From assembly GCA_947044365.1 (NCBI GenBank), contig OX345647.1, positions 5,004,010-5,068,009 on the forward strand: a DNA stretch of 64,000 nucleotides, read 5' to 3'. Origin of the DNA: Petrosia ficiformis (lineage: Eukaryota; Porifera; Demospongiae; Haplosclerida; Petrosiidae). How positions within the stretch are numbered: position 1 is the stretch's first letter; the number at the start of each line of letters is the position of its first letter. This document shows, one piece after another, positions 24,464 through 36,900 of this stretch. Under the pieces are notes generated by a model that saw nothing but the letters and a program-made list of their open reading frames with translations, made no database searches and was not told the origin of the DNA. A program made the translations under genes and the position numbers.

Positions 24464-24782
24464 ATAGAAGTGTACTCCATGTACATGTACTATAGATACT
24501 GAGAAACAACTAAATAGTTACATAATTTCAGTTGATAAATGTTTCACCACACATCCAAAAAGTCAATCTTGAATATTGGCTATCTGCTGTAAATAGATTT
24601 TTTTTGCGGTATTAATGTGGGCATAGGCCAGAGTGCAGAGGGTTCGAATCCCATCTGAGGCAACTCATTTTTGTCTGTTCATTTGCCTCAGGTGTCTTTC
24701 TTTCTTTAAATCATAAGTGTTATATATCATGTATTGGAAAAACGTGAGCACAAAGAAATCTTTCCTGTATCTGGTTAACTTG

Positions 24783-24823
24783 TAGTCTCATTCCCAGATT
24801 CAATGAGTCTGGGAATGAGACTA
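24783..24823. repeat. Perfect 16-bp hairpin
   Basis: TAGTCTCATTCCCAGA, a 9-nt spacer, then its exact reverse complement. It lies between two convergent genes. It begins with TAGTCT as do other inverted-repeat elements in the window (23887, 32016), so a mobile-element remnant is more likely than a terminator. Confidence 0.7.
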
Positions 24824-25039
24824 GTTAAAAGTATACTTTCGGGAGCGTGGAAAATGTTTTTTTTTTTAGATTCCTTATACTCATTATTAATATTTATATA
24901 TTTGTCATTATAAATATGATTATATTATGTTCAATAATATTTTATGAATGAATAATAAAAATGGATCAAAAATAAATAGAATACAGACATAACGAAACAC
25001 CCATTTTGAATTAAAAATTAATAATCAATTTGTTAATGA

Positions 25040-25903
25040 TTAAGTAGGGGCTTCCTCGTATTCTAACACAACGAATCCATCATCTTCTGTCCAGTGTGAA
25101 CCTTTTGAGCCATGATCACTAAAAGCAGATGAGCTGATCATACTAATTTCTGGGGTTATGATCTCTCCGACACGTTTTTCAGAAAAGGTAAAGAATGGGT
25201 AGTGACCTTTCTGCATTGGGGGAGCAAGAACCTATAGAAAAATAAAATAATAATTTTTTTTTAATGGAAGAGTATGTAGGGATATCAAAACTGGAAATGC
25301 ACAGTAACAAGATTGAGATGGCACCTTAGCAACAAAATCAAATACTACTTCCACATAATTAATATGGCTTCTTTGTGCTACATGTATGCTTTTACTCTAG
25401 TTGTATATGCTCAATGCATGGTTGTTAATTTTTTATGTGGAAGTAGTGTTTAATTTTGTTGCTAAGGTACCATCCCAATCTTGTTACCTGTGCTTTTTGG
25501 TTTCGATATCCCTACATACTCTTTCTAATTAAAAAATATGACTATAACTGAGAAAAGGGATTGACTGGTAGGAACAGCACTTCAAGTGGGTGTGGTCAAA
25601 TAAACTGCCTAGTATCAAGGACACACCCACTTAAATTAGTAAAGTGAGTATAGCAAATATATGTAGATGCACTTTATAGCTATACTACACATCTTCAATA
25701 TCCGTATTATTACACCACACCCCCTCATTTAATTAAGTTTTGTCTCACCTTTTCAGCTTGTTTTCTGAACTGTTTAAAATCTTCTAAAGTATGACAATAA
25801 AATCCGAGAGTACATGAAGGATCCATTCTAGATACTGGTATCTTCTTGGGTGTTCGACAATGATATGTCTGTAATAAGTATAATTTATGTGTGTATATAT
25901 GTA

Positions 25904-25934
<31 letters not shown>

Positions 25935-26077
25935 ATGTAACTATGTATGTATTATGTATGTATGCATGCTAATGTGAAATGGAGGACTTACAGAAATATC
26001 AAATTCTGGTCTAGTCATATCCACAGCTAACTGTGAATAATGTGGATCAAGATGAATAAGATTATCATCTGAGAAGA

Positions 26078-26108
<31 letters not shown>

Positions 26109-29100
26109 GGAGATCGAAATGGAAAGAAAGGAAAGGAAGGAGATGAGGAAGAAAGGAATATGGAACGATGATGTTGTTAGTGTTTGTTTATTTGTATATA
26201 TATGTACATGTATGTTGTTCTTATTTATGTATTTGTATATATGTATGTTGTTCTTATTTATGTATTTGTATATATGTATGTTGTTCTTATTTATGTATTT
26301 GTATATATGTATGTTGTTCTTATTTATGTATTTGTATATATGTATGTTGTTCTTATTTATGTATTTGTATGTTTGTTTGTGTATTTGTATGTTGAATAAA
26401 CTGATAAGAGATATTTGATGTTTCCATTTGACATAACATGTATTCATACATGTATAAAACACTAAACACATGTTATGAGACAATAATTACATGTAATAAG
26501 TTTACCTTGAAATCCAACAAAAAATACTGAGTGTCTGGGTTTACCACCTATGATTCCTACACTATGATCTAATGATAACAATGACTACACACAAGAGAAT
26601 AACAACAAATAAATATACATGTATTATTATACACATTCTATATAATATACATAAATCATACATACATACATACATACATACATACATACATACATACATA
26701 CGTACGTACGTACATACATACATACATACATACATACATACATACATACGTACGTACATACATACATACATACATACATACATACATACATACATACATG
26801 TACATACATACATACATACATACATATATACATACATATATACATACATACATACATACATACATTACATATATACACACATACATGTACATACATACAT
26901 GCATACATACATACATACATGCAAACAAAAACAAAATGAGATTGTGAAATAAGAAATACCACAAAGAGACAGACGCACAGACAAACATACATGTACAGAT
27001 ATAGAGACTAGGTATAAAAATATCATACCTTAATACACGGTATATATATTGGATTAAGAACTTCACTGCCTAATCTAACTGGTACTAACACTAATAAAGA
27101 CTGGTTAAAATCTTGAGCGAATATATCTAATACATCACCAATATAAACTATATAGAAAAATGAGATTATATCATCTACATAATATAGAATAGTCAAGATG
27201 ACTTGTAACTATGTCGTTGTATAAAAATTCATAACTAATAGTAATGTGTTGTCTATATAGCTTAGGAAATCATAAGGAGCCAATTATTACATTTAATGGA
27301 TGTGGCAATTGTAATTGGTCCATTTAATGGGCGTGGCATGTAAACAATAAACACATTAGCTACTTGATTGATAAATAAACTCAGTAGAGCAGGGATGTTT
27401 CTGGAAAATATTTGAAGGGAGGGAAGATATACTAAATCTAAGAATCCTCAAGCAATCTCTTAAGAGTATAATTCCTGGGGATACATTCTTTACAATGTTA
27501 TTGGTATTAATGTATTTTATATTAATCTGAAGGGAGGAAGATCACCCCACCCCCCATAGAGAACACCTTGTAAAGCAATAAGAAATATTATCGCCATTTG
27601 TCTATATATGTATATATTTCATAATCAAAATTGGCTATATTCAGATCCAATCTGATATCATTACATGTCTGTATTTATCTACTTAGTCATTCTAATATAC
27701 ACACCTATTTATCACAAATTATGAGTTCAACACTCACTGTTACTAGTTTTGAGAAAAATAAATAATAATTTTGTTGTTTTCGAATTATTATCATAGCGAA
27801 GTATTTCATTAATAATAATTAATGAATACTAAAATTATCGATCATAAATATTATTAATCCTATCACAATTAGGTACTTCATTAATTAATGACTATTAATT
27901 ATAATATTACAACTTCTGACAATGTAAGAATGTGATAACAATAGCACATCCTTTATGTTAAACAAACTATAGTTGAAAATGAGCATGATGCAATAATGGT
28001 GACTGACCTGTACAATCATGAGCTACATAAGTATTCAATTTATTCAAATTTATGTGTTCTTTGAGAGCTCTCCAAATACAATCTCTAAAAATATGTTAAT
28101 ATCTTTCAATATCAATCCATCAAACTACATGTATCTATCCATCTATTCATCCATCCATTTACCCATCTATTCATCCATCTATCCATCCATCTATCAATCC
28201 ATCCATCCATCCAACATCCACCCGGCTATCTGTCCATCCATCTGTCTGTTCATTCATCCATTCATCCGTTCATCCATCCGTCAATCCTCCTGTCTGTTTG
28301 TCTATCATCCTCCATCAATGCTCCTCCTTTTCTCCATCTCAGTCTTCACCTGATAAGAATGGCTACTTGTGAAGGACCAAACCAATCTCCTGGACTATTA
28401 CCATGTAAAATAGCAGCTTCCATCATTCTATGAATAGAGAATGGATGAAGTCTCTGAGGTCCATCACCAAACCACGATAAAATCTAAGAACAAGATTAGT
28501 AACTCATTAACTCAGAACTCATCAAATTGGTATTACATGTATATACATGTACATCCAAAAATACATCCATTTATGTATTCATACAGCAATTCATCTATAT
28601 GACATCCATCCATTTATTTATGTATCCATCAATCAATACATCCATCCATCCGTCCATCCATCTATTTATTCATCCATCCATCGGATCCATTCATTCGTCC
28701 AATCATCATCCACCCATTAGTTTATCTATCCATCCATTCATTCATCCGATCATCCATGCATCAATCAGTCTCTTGATTCAATTGTTCTTTTATCACAAGA
28801 CTACATCAACACTACACACCACATAAATCACAAGTAATTAAGTTGAAAAGAAAACATATGATAACATATCCCAACCTGTCTATGTACTGCGTGTCCATGA
28901 TCTGTTGAATTACTTAATCTCCATTCTAAATAATATTAAAGCACATCAATTAACCAATGTCTCTGTTTATTTGGTCGTCTATATATCCATCATGTCATCG
29001 ATAATTGTTATTAATAGATAAAGGGATGATGTGATGTATGGACAAATGATTGGATGGATGAATAGATGGAAGAATGGGCGGATGAATTTATTGATGGATG

Positions 29101-30178
29101 CTATATGGATAGGTGTATTAATGAGTGGATGAATGGATGGATGGATGAATGAATGGATTAATGGATGGATGGATGGATAGATGGATGGATGGGTGGATTA
29201 ATGGATAGATGAGTGGACAAATGAATGAATGGATTAATGGATGGATGGATTAATGGATGACGAATAGATGGATGGATGGATGGATTAATGGACGATGAAT
29301 AGATAGATTAATGGATGGATGTAGCAAGACGAATGAATGGATTAATGGATGAATAGATGGATCAAGGAGTGGTTTATGGAGATGTACAGTTGCATGAATA
29401 TTTAGTACATTTTACCTCGACCAAGCAAATGAAATTGAAGAACAGTAGCTAGCATCATTTGACCAGATCGTACCATACAGCCCCACCCACAATCTGTAGT
29501 AAGATTGGTAGGCGGAATTGGTGAAAAACCACATCTATACGTTATCCATGGAATGCTATAAACTTGGTCCAAGAATTGAAATACATGTAACGGGACACCT
29601 TCACTATGTCCTTTGAGATCTATAGATAGATAGATAGATAGAGAGATAGATAGATAGATAGATAGAAAGACAGAGGGACACCTTGACTATGTCCTCTGAA
29701 ATCTATAGATAGACAGATAGATAGATATATAATATTATAACTAGATAGACTGTTCACTATGACCTTTGAGGTCTATTTGATAGATAGATAGATGTAATAA
29801 TACTATAAATAGATAGATTTACTATACATGGGAAGTTATGTAGATAACATGAAATAACGTTCATCATAATTTCTAAAACATTTTATATGTACATACACTG
29901 TCGTATGACACTGTACATACCTCTATCTGGAATATAACATTTTCCAAGTACCATTACTGGACTGCTCCCAACTTGAACACTAGAACCAAAATTCCATCCT
30001 TTTACAAGAAATGGACAATGATAAATGTCTCAAAATAATAGAATTTCTAACCATATCTAAGTCTATATAAAGATGTGTACACGCGATCTTTGACAGGAGC
30101 AGAAGGTGTTGGAGTACTTTGTGATCTTCTTACTCTAATTGGTAACTGGTTGTCTCCTTCGACACTTCTAGTTGCCAT
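25040..30178 (-). CDS. ATG4: Cysteine protease ATG4 (ATG4C/D-like)
   Basis: Eleven exons in transcript order: 30178-30052, 29998-29921, 29619-29416, 28925-28876, 28483-28350, 28084-28008, 27147-27029, 26584-26506, 26068-25992, 25868-25749, 25231-25040; 418 aa. The cytosolic protease trims the C-terminus of Atg8/LC3/GABARAP precursors and removes lipidated Atg8 from membranes. The catalytic Cys lies in [15 protein letters not shown] and the Asp/His pair in [26 protein letters not shown] and [11 protein letters not shown] follow the ATG4C/D pattern more than ATG4A/B. The last exon ends [14 protein letters not shown], which fits an LC3-interacting (LIR) core like the C-terminal LIR known for ATG4B. 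ATG at 30178 begins [10 protein letters not shown], and exon 1 joins exon 2 across a split Gly in the conserved YGW. It diverges from the receptor kinase gene 124 bp away. Duplicated acceptor copies lie upstream of exon 3. Confidence 0.95.
25268..25525. repeat. Foldback element with ~90-bp arms (ATG4 last intron)
   Basis: Left arm from AGAGTATGTAGGGATATC to CTACTTCCACATAA (about 25268-25358) is repeated inverted at about 25434-25525. One similar arm also occurs at 12793-12885 in AGL. The shared core is AACAAGATTGxGATGG with ACCTTAGCAACAA. This is a long-inverted-repeat, non-coding element. Confidence 0.75.
26205..26395. repeat. 30-bp minisatellite, ~5 copies
   Basis: Unit TGTTCTTATTTATGTATTTG plus TATATATGTA, in the ATG4 intron between exons at 26068 and 26506. 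Open frames across it are simple-repeat translations and not genes. Confidence 0.9.
26655..26925. repeat. (ACAT)n array
   Basis: Tetranucleotide array with interruptions, in an ATG4 intron, 70 bp beyond the exon at 26584. Confidence 0.95.
28095..28320. repeat. Degenerate (ATCC)n array
   Basis: CATCCATCTAT-type repeat in the ATG4 intron between 28084 and 28350. Confidence 0.9.
28560..28770. repeat. Degenerate (ATCC)n array
   Basis: Similar imperfect repeat in the next ATG4 intron, between 28483 and 28876. Confidence 0.88.
29030..29370. repeat. Degenerate (GGAT)n array
   Basis: ATGGATTAATGGATGGATGG-type repeat in the ATG4 intron between 28925 and 29416. Its orientation is opposite to the two neighbouring introns. 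Confidence 0.9.
29592..29790. repeat. Tandem duplication of the ATG4 exon-3 acceptor plus (GATA)n
   Basis: The exon 3 start (minus strand, exon from 29619) and its acceptor are repeated in diverged form with junctions at about 29702 and 29772. Both copies keep an AG at the equivalent site: CTATAG before ATTTCAGAGGACATAG, and AAATAG before ACCTCAAAGGTCATAG. (GATA)n fills the space between copies. Confidence 0.8.
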
Positions 30179-30302
30179 AGTCGGGATATGCGAGTTTGCT
30201 AATGGGCGTGGCACTATTGGTCACACCTGTATCCGAGACCCAACGAGCCACTCCTCCATTTCGCAGCTGATTGGCTGTGAATAACACTCCTACACATCAG
30301 AG
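30179..30302. promoter_or_regulatory. Divergent promoter region ATG4 / receptor kinase
   Basis: 124 bp between start codons. Contains TAATGGGCGTGGCACTATTGG near 30200 and an inverted CCAAT box (GATTGG) near 30270. CCAAT boxes are common in bidirectional animal promoters; function here is inferred from position. Confidence 0.6.
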
Positions 30303-31535
30303 ATGCATCTTGTATTTTATCTATTCTCCACAGCTTCATTTCTCCTTCAGCAAGCTGTAACACAAAATACAGGTTGTTGTCCACCACCAGTGAGCTTGTT
30401 TGCACTGAGCAGTGATCTAAATGATGGATTATTCCCCGGACTGACAAGTTAGTAAAACTGCAATATGAATATGCTTCAATGTATACATTTCTATTTTTTT
30501 ACAGCTGATTTCTACCTAGTGACAGCAGGAGAAGTCGATTCTATTCTGCAACTGCCAGGAGTCAGTTCACGGTTAGCTCTGAGAACAGACATTGTAGACT
30601 TTCCTCTTGTGTGGGTCAGCAATGAAGCTGGAGTGTATTTTAACATGACAATAACATCATCTAACACTGATATACTACCAAATCCAGTAGCTTTACCAAC
30701 AAGCTTTGGAAATGTCCCAACAGATCCCCTCCGTGAGTTAAAACCCAATATTCCACACACAACCTTCAGTACAACCCTTGTACTAAAGGTCATTCATGTT
30801 CATTCACTTTAACCTCGGACATAATTATGTTCATAATTTTAGTTTAGAATTACCAACACTGTGTTTAACTGCACCATTTCATATGATTATCCTTCCCATT
30901 CTTTTTTATGTCAATCCATTGCTGCATGAGTTACAATATAATCATGTATTAACTTTATGATATTACACTATAGTACATATTAACTCATCACATCCTAATT
31001 TTGAGGTCATTGTGAATGTTGACAAACTTTATTATAACATTATACCGCATATTGTGGTTCTTACAGGTATCCATATTATATATGAGTGCGCTTCAGCATC
31101 AACAGAGATTACCGAAGTACAAATTGATATATACACGTACATGGAAGACACTGGGGAAGAATTTTGTCGGCTTTTTTTCAAATTTGGAAAATATTGTGAA
31201 ATGGAAAGTGAGCCAAAAAATATGTAATTATATAAAAAGTCCATCCATCAACATTCCAATTATCTACAAATGTATCAAAATATTGTCCACAGTTATAAAA
31301 TTATGTATATATATATAATTATGCAGTTACCATGACTGTGTGTATTTGCATATACACTCCATATATATATATATATATGCTGGTGTTCAGAATGTAGAAA
31401 TATCCCTCGGCCCTACTGGCCTTGATCATCGAGTTATATTCACATATGTCTCCGGATCCTCCACAGCAGGTGGTATATCTGGCATGTACACCAACTAAAC
31501 ATGGCTTATATATTAAATTTTTGTATATATATAAT

Positions 31536-31589
<54 letters not shown>

Positions 31590-33652
31590 TATATAGTATG
31601 CTAATAGGTCCTATATACAAAATGTAGGACCTGAGTTTGTGTCCGAGGATGTGATATAGCCCGAGCCTGCAAGGGCTATATCACATCCGAGGACTAGGAC
31701 CTATTAGCATACTATATATATGACATATATATATATATATATATATATATCCATCCATCTTATTTATCTACATCAATTGACTGTATCTATCTATTTCTGG
31801 TAATCTATCACATCTATTTCTACAGCATCTCTTAGTTCTGGATTACGAATGGGTAGGGATAATTTTAGTGTCTGAATTTTGAAAACATTTTCTTTATTTG
31901 CTCAGATTATCAAGAGTTTGATTATATACAAGAGATGGTTACCATACCTCCATATGTAGGCTGCAATGGATCAAACATGACAATGGGTGTGTGTGTATGT
32001 ATTCATGTGTGTATTTAGTCTGGCGTACCCCGACCTTCGCAAGGATCTTCCTTCAAGTAAAGGGTGTGGCTACACCAGACTAGTGTATATTTGTGTGCAT
32101 ATTTGTGTGTGTATTTGTGTATGTTTGTGAGCGTGTCTCTTCAATTTGTGTGTGTTCATTAATTAATGTGGTGTGCGTGTGTATTTATGTATACTTGTTA
32201 GTATGTATGAATAATTATGTTAGTATTCTGTTCTGTATGTAGAAAGTAGTCCATCCAATAATATTCTTAGGAATGTTCTGGCATCAGTCCTGACAATTGT
32301 ATTTGTACTTATACTTGTGGTTGGAATGGGAATTGGAATGTGGACAATTTGGTATTGCAGATTAAAAAGGCATAGCGAAGAGTTAGAACTGGTTGCTGTA
32401 GGAAAAGCATTTCAAGATACTCATGAATCGTGGACTCCGTTGAGAGAACCGCATGAAAAAGAATTTCCAGCAGACAGACTGACAAAGAAACGCGAATTGG
32501 GAGAAGGAGCATTTGGTATCGTATACGAGGGATTAGCTGATGGAATTGAAATAGAGGGAGAATTATCACATGTGGCTGTGAAGCAGTTACGTGATAATGA
32601 TGCCATTGACGAGTTTTTTAGAGAAGTGGAATTCATGTCACATCTTGATCATCCACAAATAGTCCGATTGTTAGGAGTTTGTAGCTTACAGGAACCGTTC
32701 ACTATGATATTCGAATATATGGATTTAGGCGATTTGTGTTCTTTCCTACGCGAGGCTGCTCTTCTTCAAGCCGAGGGTGAGGACGAGGAACTCCTAGAAC
32801 CTCTACAGATGCTTGATATATGTCTTCAAGTTGCACAAGGAATGGTTTATATATCCCAAAAGAGGTTTGTACACAGGGATTTGGCAGCAAGGAATTGTTT
32901 AGTGACTACTGGTTTGGTTGTTAAGATAGCAGATTTTGGAATGTCTCGAAATATCTACTCAACTGATTACTATCGGTAAGTGATACATGTAGACAGGGTT
33001 CTCACCAGGAGACCTTAATTCTAAATGTTACCAGCACCCTTTTTTACAAGTAGAAATTGAGTCTAAACTGTACACCTACATTATAATATATGTGACCCAA
33101 TTTTCAATAAGGGCCTGAAAACACTTACTTTTCAATCACTCATCATTCCACCATTTTGTACAGAAAGTTAATAAAATTTGGTATCAGCTGTACAAAATAG
33201 ACAAATGATAAGTGATTAAAGATAACCATTTGATCAAAATTATTCCATTTTGAAAATCATATATCTAATAGTATCTATTTTTCAGTGTTCAGGGATCTGC
33301 ACTTCTGCCAGTCCGCTGGATGGCACCTGAAAGTGTTCGTTACGGTAAATTTTCAGAAGCATCCGATGTCTGGTCGTTTGGAGTTCTCATCTGGGAAGTG
33401 TTCACACTTGGAGAGCAACCATTTACTGGATACACTAACGATGAAGTCATTGAGCTGTTAGGTAAAAAAACGCACTTGGACCCACCTAAAAACTGTCCAG
33501 CCAAACAAGCAATGCTAGACTGCTGGGAATGGCATTCTAAAGATCGTCCAAAGTTCTCTGAGCTGTGCAGCCATATTTCAACAGTGATACATGACATGGA
33601 GAATGACGTCAGGGTAGGGTTGGAAGCTATATCAACAGATTCCAATGTGTAA
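30303..33652 (+). CDS. Receptor tyrosine kinase with short ectodomain
   Basis: Proposed exons: 30303-30447, 30505-30732, 31067-31207, 31391-31469, 31826-31852, 31906-31986, 32243-32975, 33286-33652 (TAA). The start MHLVFYLFSTASFLLQQA looks like a signal peptide. A roughly 230-residue ectodomain with N-glycosylation sites (NMT, NGS) and no domain I recognise leads to a membrane span, VLTIVFVLILVVGMGIGMW, then a full tyrosine kinase: GEGAFG loop, VAVK lysine, HRDLAARN, DFG, WMAPES and DVWSFGVLIWE. The activation loop YSTDYYR resembles Trk/ROR/MuSK kinases. The tail after the kinase is short. The chain of exons is in phase except 31207 to 31391, where phase 1 meets phase 0; an alternative acceptor at 31399, a different exon 2 donor, or a base error could explain it. 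Kinase and membrane parts are certain; the ectodomain model is provisional. Family membership beyond Trk/ROR-like is unresolved. Confidence 0.88.
30789..31026. repeat. Element family A, copy 6 (inverted orientation)
   Basis: Ends CATTCACTTTAACCTCGGA and GAGGTCATTGTGAATGTT are inverted versions of each other and match copies near 1674, 4389, 34457, 43676 and 55580. It occupies most of the receptor kinase intron between 30732 and 31067. Confidence 0.75.
31591..31722. repeat. Element family C, copy 2 (AT-flanked palindrome)
   Basis: ATAGTATGCTAATAGGTCC at the left, GGACCTATTAGCATACTAT at the right; internal GATGTGATATAGCCCG and GGGCTATATCACATCC inverted. Preceded by (AT)n at 31530-31583 and followed by (AT)n. 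Confidence 0.87.
32016..32082. repeat. 67-bp palindromic element in the receptor kinase gene
   Basis: TAGTCTGGCGTACCCC at the left pairs with GGTGTGGCTACACCAGACTA at the right (imperfect 22-bp arms). It lies in the intron before the membrane-kinase exon. Confidence 0.7.
33088..33265. repeat. Dispersed repeat shared with 18790-19030
   Basis: Both contain CCATTTT(A/G)TACAGAAAG followed by an AATTTGGTATC-type block and a TTTGATC(A/G)AAATTATT block. Similarity is moderate. It fills the last receptor kinase intron. Confidence 0.5.
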
Positions 33653-33900
33653 CTATAAAAACAATCACCTTTTAATAACACACTATGGTTGTGACATAAT
33701 CTTCAATTAAATAATATTGTCAGAAAAATCTACAATGTTAACTTATATACTATATAAAGTATTACATACTTATTTTATAATAATAATTATTAATATACAT
33801 GTATTCATGTATGTACATGAATACTACTATAGTATGATAAGTATTCTTTTATATTTTAAAGCACCTAATATCAAAATCATTATTTGCTGAGCTTGTATAT
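33653..33900. other. Convergent intergenic region, receptor kinase / OSBPL9
   Basis: 248 bp between two stop codons on opposite strands, AT-rich, with no canonical AATAAA for either gene that I can place. The two 3' UTRs may overlap. Confidence 0.6.
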
Positions 33901-36900
33901 TCACTGTTCTTCAAGAGAAGTATGTTGCTCTGCTAACCTCTGAGATAGAGGTGACTTATACCACCAATTCTCACCATCAGAATCAAAATGCTATAGAAAA
34001 AAATCAATTCTGTAGTAAACAGCAGGTATACAATGCTAAAATGAGTAGTCTTTAGAGTGTATAGAAAAAAATCAATTCTGTAGTAAACAGCAGGTATACA
34101 ATGCTAAAATGAGTAGTCTTTAGAGTGTAATATTTCTAAATTAATATTGAATCCAGTGCTCGAAATAAGATCCAGCAGTTGGGCATTTTCTGGATTTTTT
34201 GGCTCTTTGTCCAAACAATATTGTATTTGACCGGACGATTTGTCTGATTAGTTATGCAACGAAATAAGAATAGTAACCTCACAGTGAGGTTAATTATTAG
34301 TCAAGAGCAGTCATGGACTAGTGGGTTACTTCTATATCTCATAAGCCACAAATGGGTACAGTGTTGGTTTTCTGGACTAAATTCACAACTTGCTGGTCAA
34401 ATATTGTTTTATCTAGACGTTTCTGCTAGACACTTTCAAAAACTATTTCGAGCACTGTGAATCCGACCTCAAAATTAGGATGTTATGACTTGTATGTAAT
34501 ATAGTGTATAGTTTAATGTCATAAGGTTAATACATGATTATACTGTAACTCAATAACTTATATGTACCATAGTGTATAGTGTAAGATTAATACATGATTA
34601 TACTGTAACTCAATAACTTATATGTACTATAGTGTATAGTTTAATGTCATAAGGTTAATACATGATTATACTGCAACTCAATAACTTATATGTACTATAG
34701 TGTATACTGTAATATCATAAGGTTAATACATGATTATACTGTAACTCAATAACTTATATGTACTATAGTGTATACTGTAATGTCATAAGGTTAATACATG
34801 ATTATACTGTAACTCAATAACTTATATGTACTATAGTGTATACTGTAATGTCATAAGGTTAATACATGATTATACTGTAACTCAATAACTTATATGTACT
34901 ATAGTGTATACTGTAATGTCATAAGGTTAATACATGATTATACATACTGTAACTCAATAATGAGTCAATTGATTGACATTTGACATACAGAAAAGGAAGG
35001 ACAATTATATAATTATATACTCACTTTTTGTTGCCATTCAATACCTTGTTCTGCCCTCTCACGTGCATCTGACCTCTGTTGTTCTTCAAGCTGTAAAGAA
35101 AAGATTTAAAGCATAGCAGAATGTACATATACATGTAGATGATGTATGTGTGTGTATCTATTTGTGTTGTTATGTGATGTGAGTGTGTGTGTGTGTGTGT
35201 TTGCATTTGTGTATGTGTTTGTGTGTCGGTGTTCTGCCCACACTGGTCACCACTGGTCGGGAATAACCACCACTCAGCATAAATTAACCACCTCTCGGAT
35301 GAATTAACCACCTCTCAGATGAGTTAACAACCTCTTGGATAATACATATATAGGCTACTGAGATAGTATATACTGGGTAAACAGCACTAAATGCAAGTTA
35401 TAATCCAACCATCACTCTAAATACCCTGGGCAGAACACTGTTATGTGTGTACATGTACCTTGTGTTTAGCATCAGTAGCAGCTTGTTCATCTTGGTTTTG
35501 TAGTGCTATAGTCACTTCTCTCCATTGCCTCTTACTTTCATTCGGTTCTTGTCTATCAACTTTACGTAATTTCTTTCTAATTGTAGGCATGTGAAGTGTA
35601 TCTACAAATACCTCTTCATCCTGAAGAGGAGTGAATAATGGATCAAAGAATGGATGGATGGAAGGATGGATCAATGGAAAGATGGATGGATCAATGGAAG
35701 GATGGATCAATCAATGGATGGATGGACGAGAAGGGATAGATTGATGGATGGATTGATGGAAGGATGGATGGATGGTGGGTGGGCAGATAGATAAGTGGAT
35801 TAATGGATGGATAGATAGATAGATAGATAGATAGATAGAGAATTAGAGATACAACACACAAAGTACAGATTGGCGACATACCCCATTTGGGTGTTTTATA
35901 TTCATAACACCATTCCACTCTCCCTCCACTTTCATAAAGGGCTTACGATCAGTATCATCACTGAAGGATAAAATTACAACTCAAACAGAAATATATACAA
36001 TAGAAAACTTACAATATTTCTGCAGTCACTCTGTGCTTTCTTCCACCATAGAAAGGCTAATGAGAAGGAAATAATATCATAAGTTAATTAAGACTATCAA
36101 AACAGAGTCACATGAACATGTATAATTACATCAATACAGAGCCATCATACAGTACAGTAATTACTCAGTAGTTTCATTTTCAAACTACAGTAGTTCAATA
36201 TTTTAACAGTAATTACTATACATGTCAATTGAACACCACAGTAGTGAGACAGTAATTACTGTTACTGTATGGTGACTTTTTATTGATATATTACATGCAC
36301 TGTGCATTGTATGTATCAATAACAAGTGTATATAGAGAAGAAAGTATCCCTATGATTGCTTTGTGGTGTCCAGCATTCAGCTGACTTTATTATGCCTGAA
36401 ACACAACAGCCTATTATAGTTATTATTTTGATTATCTACTCTCCTTACCTTTTAAAGGACCTTGTAGAACTTAGGAATATATTTCAGGCAGAATAGTTCC
36501 AGTTTCAACGTAAGCTACTTAGCTACAAGTGTACCAAGCAGCTTTCTTTTTGCTGGTCTGTAGAGCTCGAGCGTGCATTCTTTTACGCGCCACACCCATT
36601 AATTGACCGAGGCCCTGGGAATGACGCAACTTCCTTAATTATGTATACAACGCATACTCGTGCAAGTGGACATAAGAAAAAAAAATATATATATATATAT
36701 ATAGATTCAACCCCGTGGAAAGCACTCATAGGGATGGCCCTATGGGCCATAAAAAGTCACACCATACAGTACATTAATTACTCAGCACTGTCAGCAGTTT
36801 CATATTTGAACTACAGTAGTTCAACAGTAATTCCTGTTACTATATGGTGACTTTTTATTGACATATTATACTGTACATATATATATATATGATATACATG

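Larger units (their letters stand above)
24323..25039. other. Convergent intergenic region NDUFB7/ATG4
   Basis: Contains the two 3' UTRs, a canonical AATAAA at 24458-24463, a tRNA B-box-like GGTTCGAATCC near 24640 and a perfect hairpin at 24783-24823. No open reading frame with recognisable homology is present. Confidence 0.6.

Noticed and set aside
31012..31318. Alternative frame over receptor kinase exon 3 (VSILYMSALQHQQ...)
   Set aside because: Would fix the phase to the next exon, but needs a weak donor at 30790 in place of the strong GTGAGT at 30733; kept only as an alternative in the gene entry.
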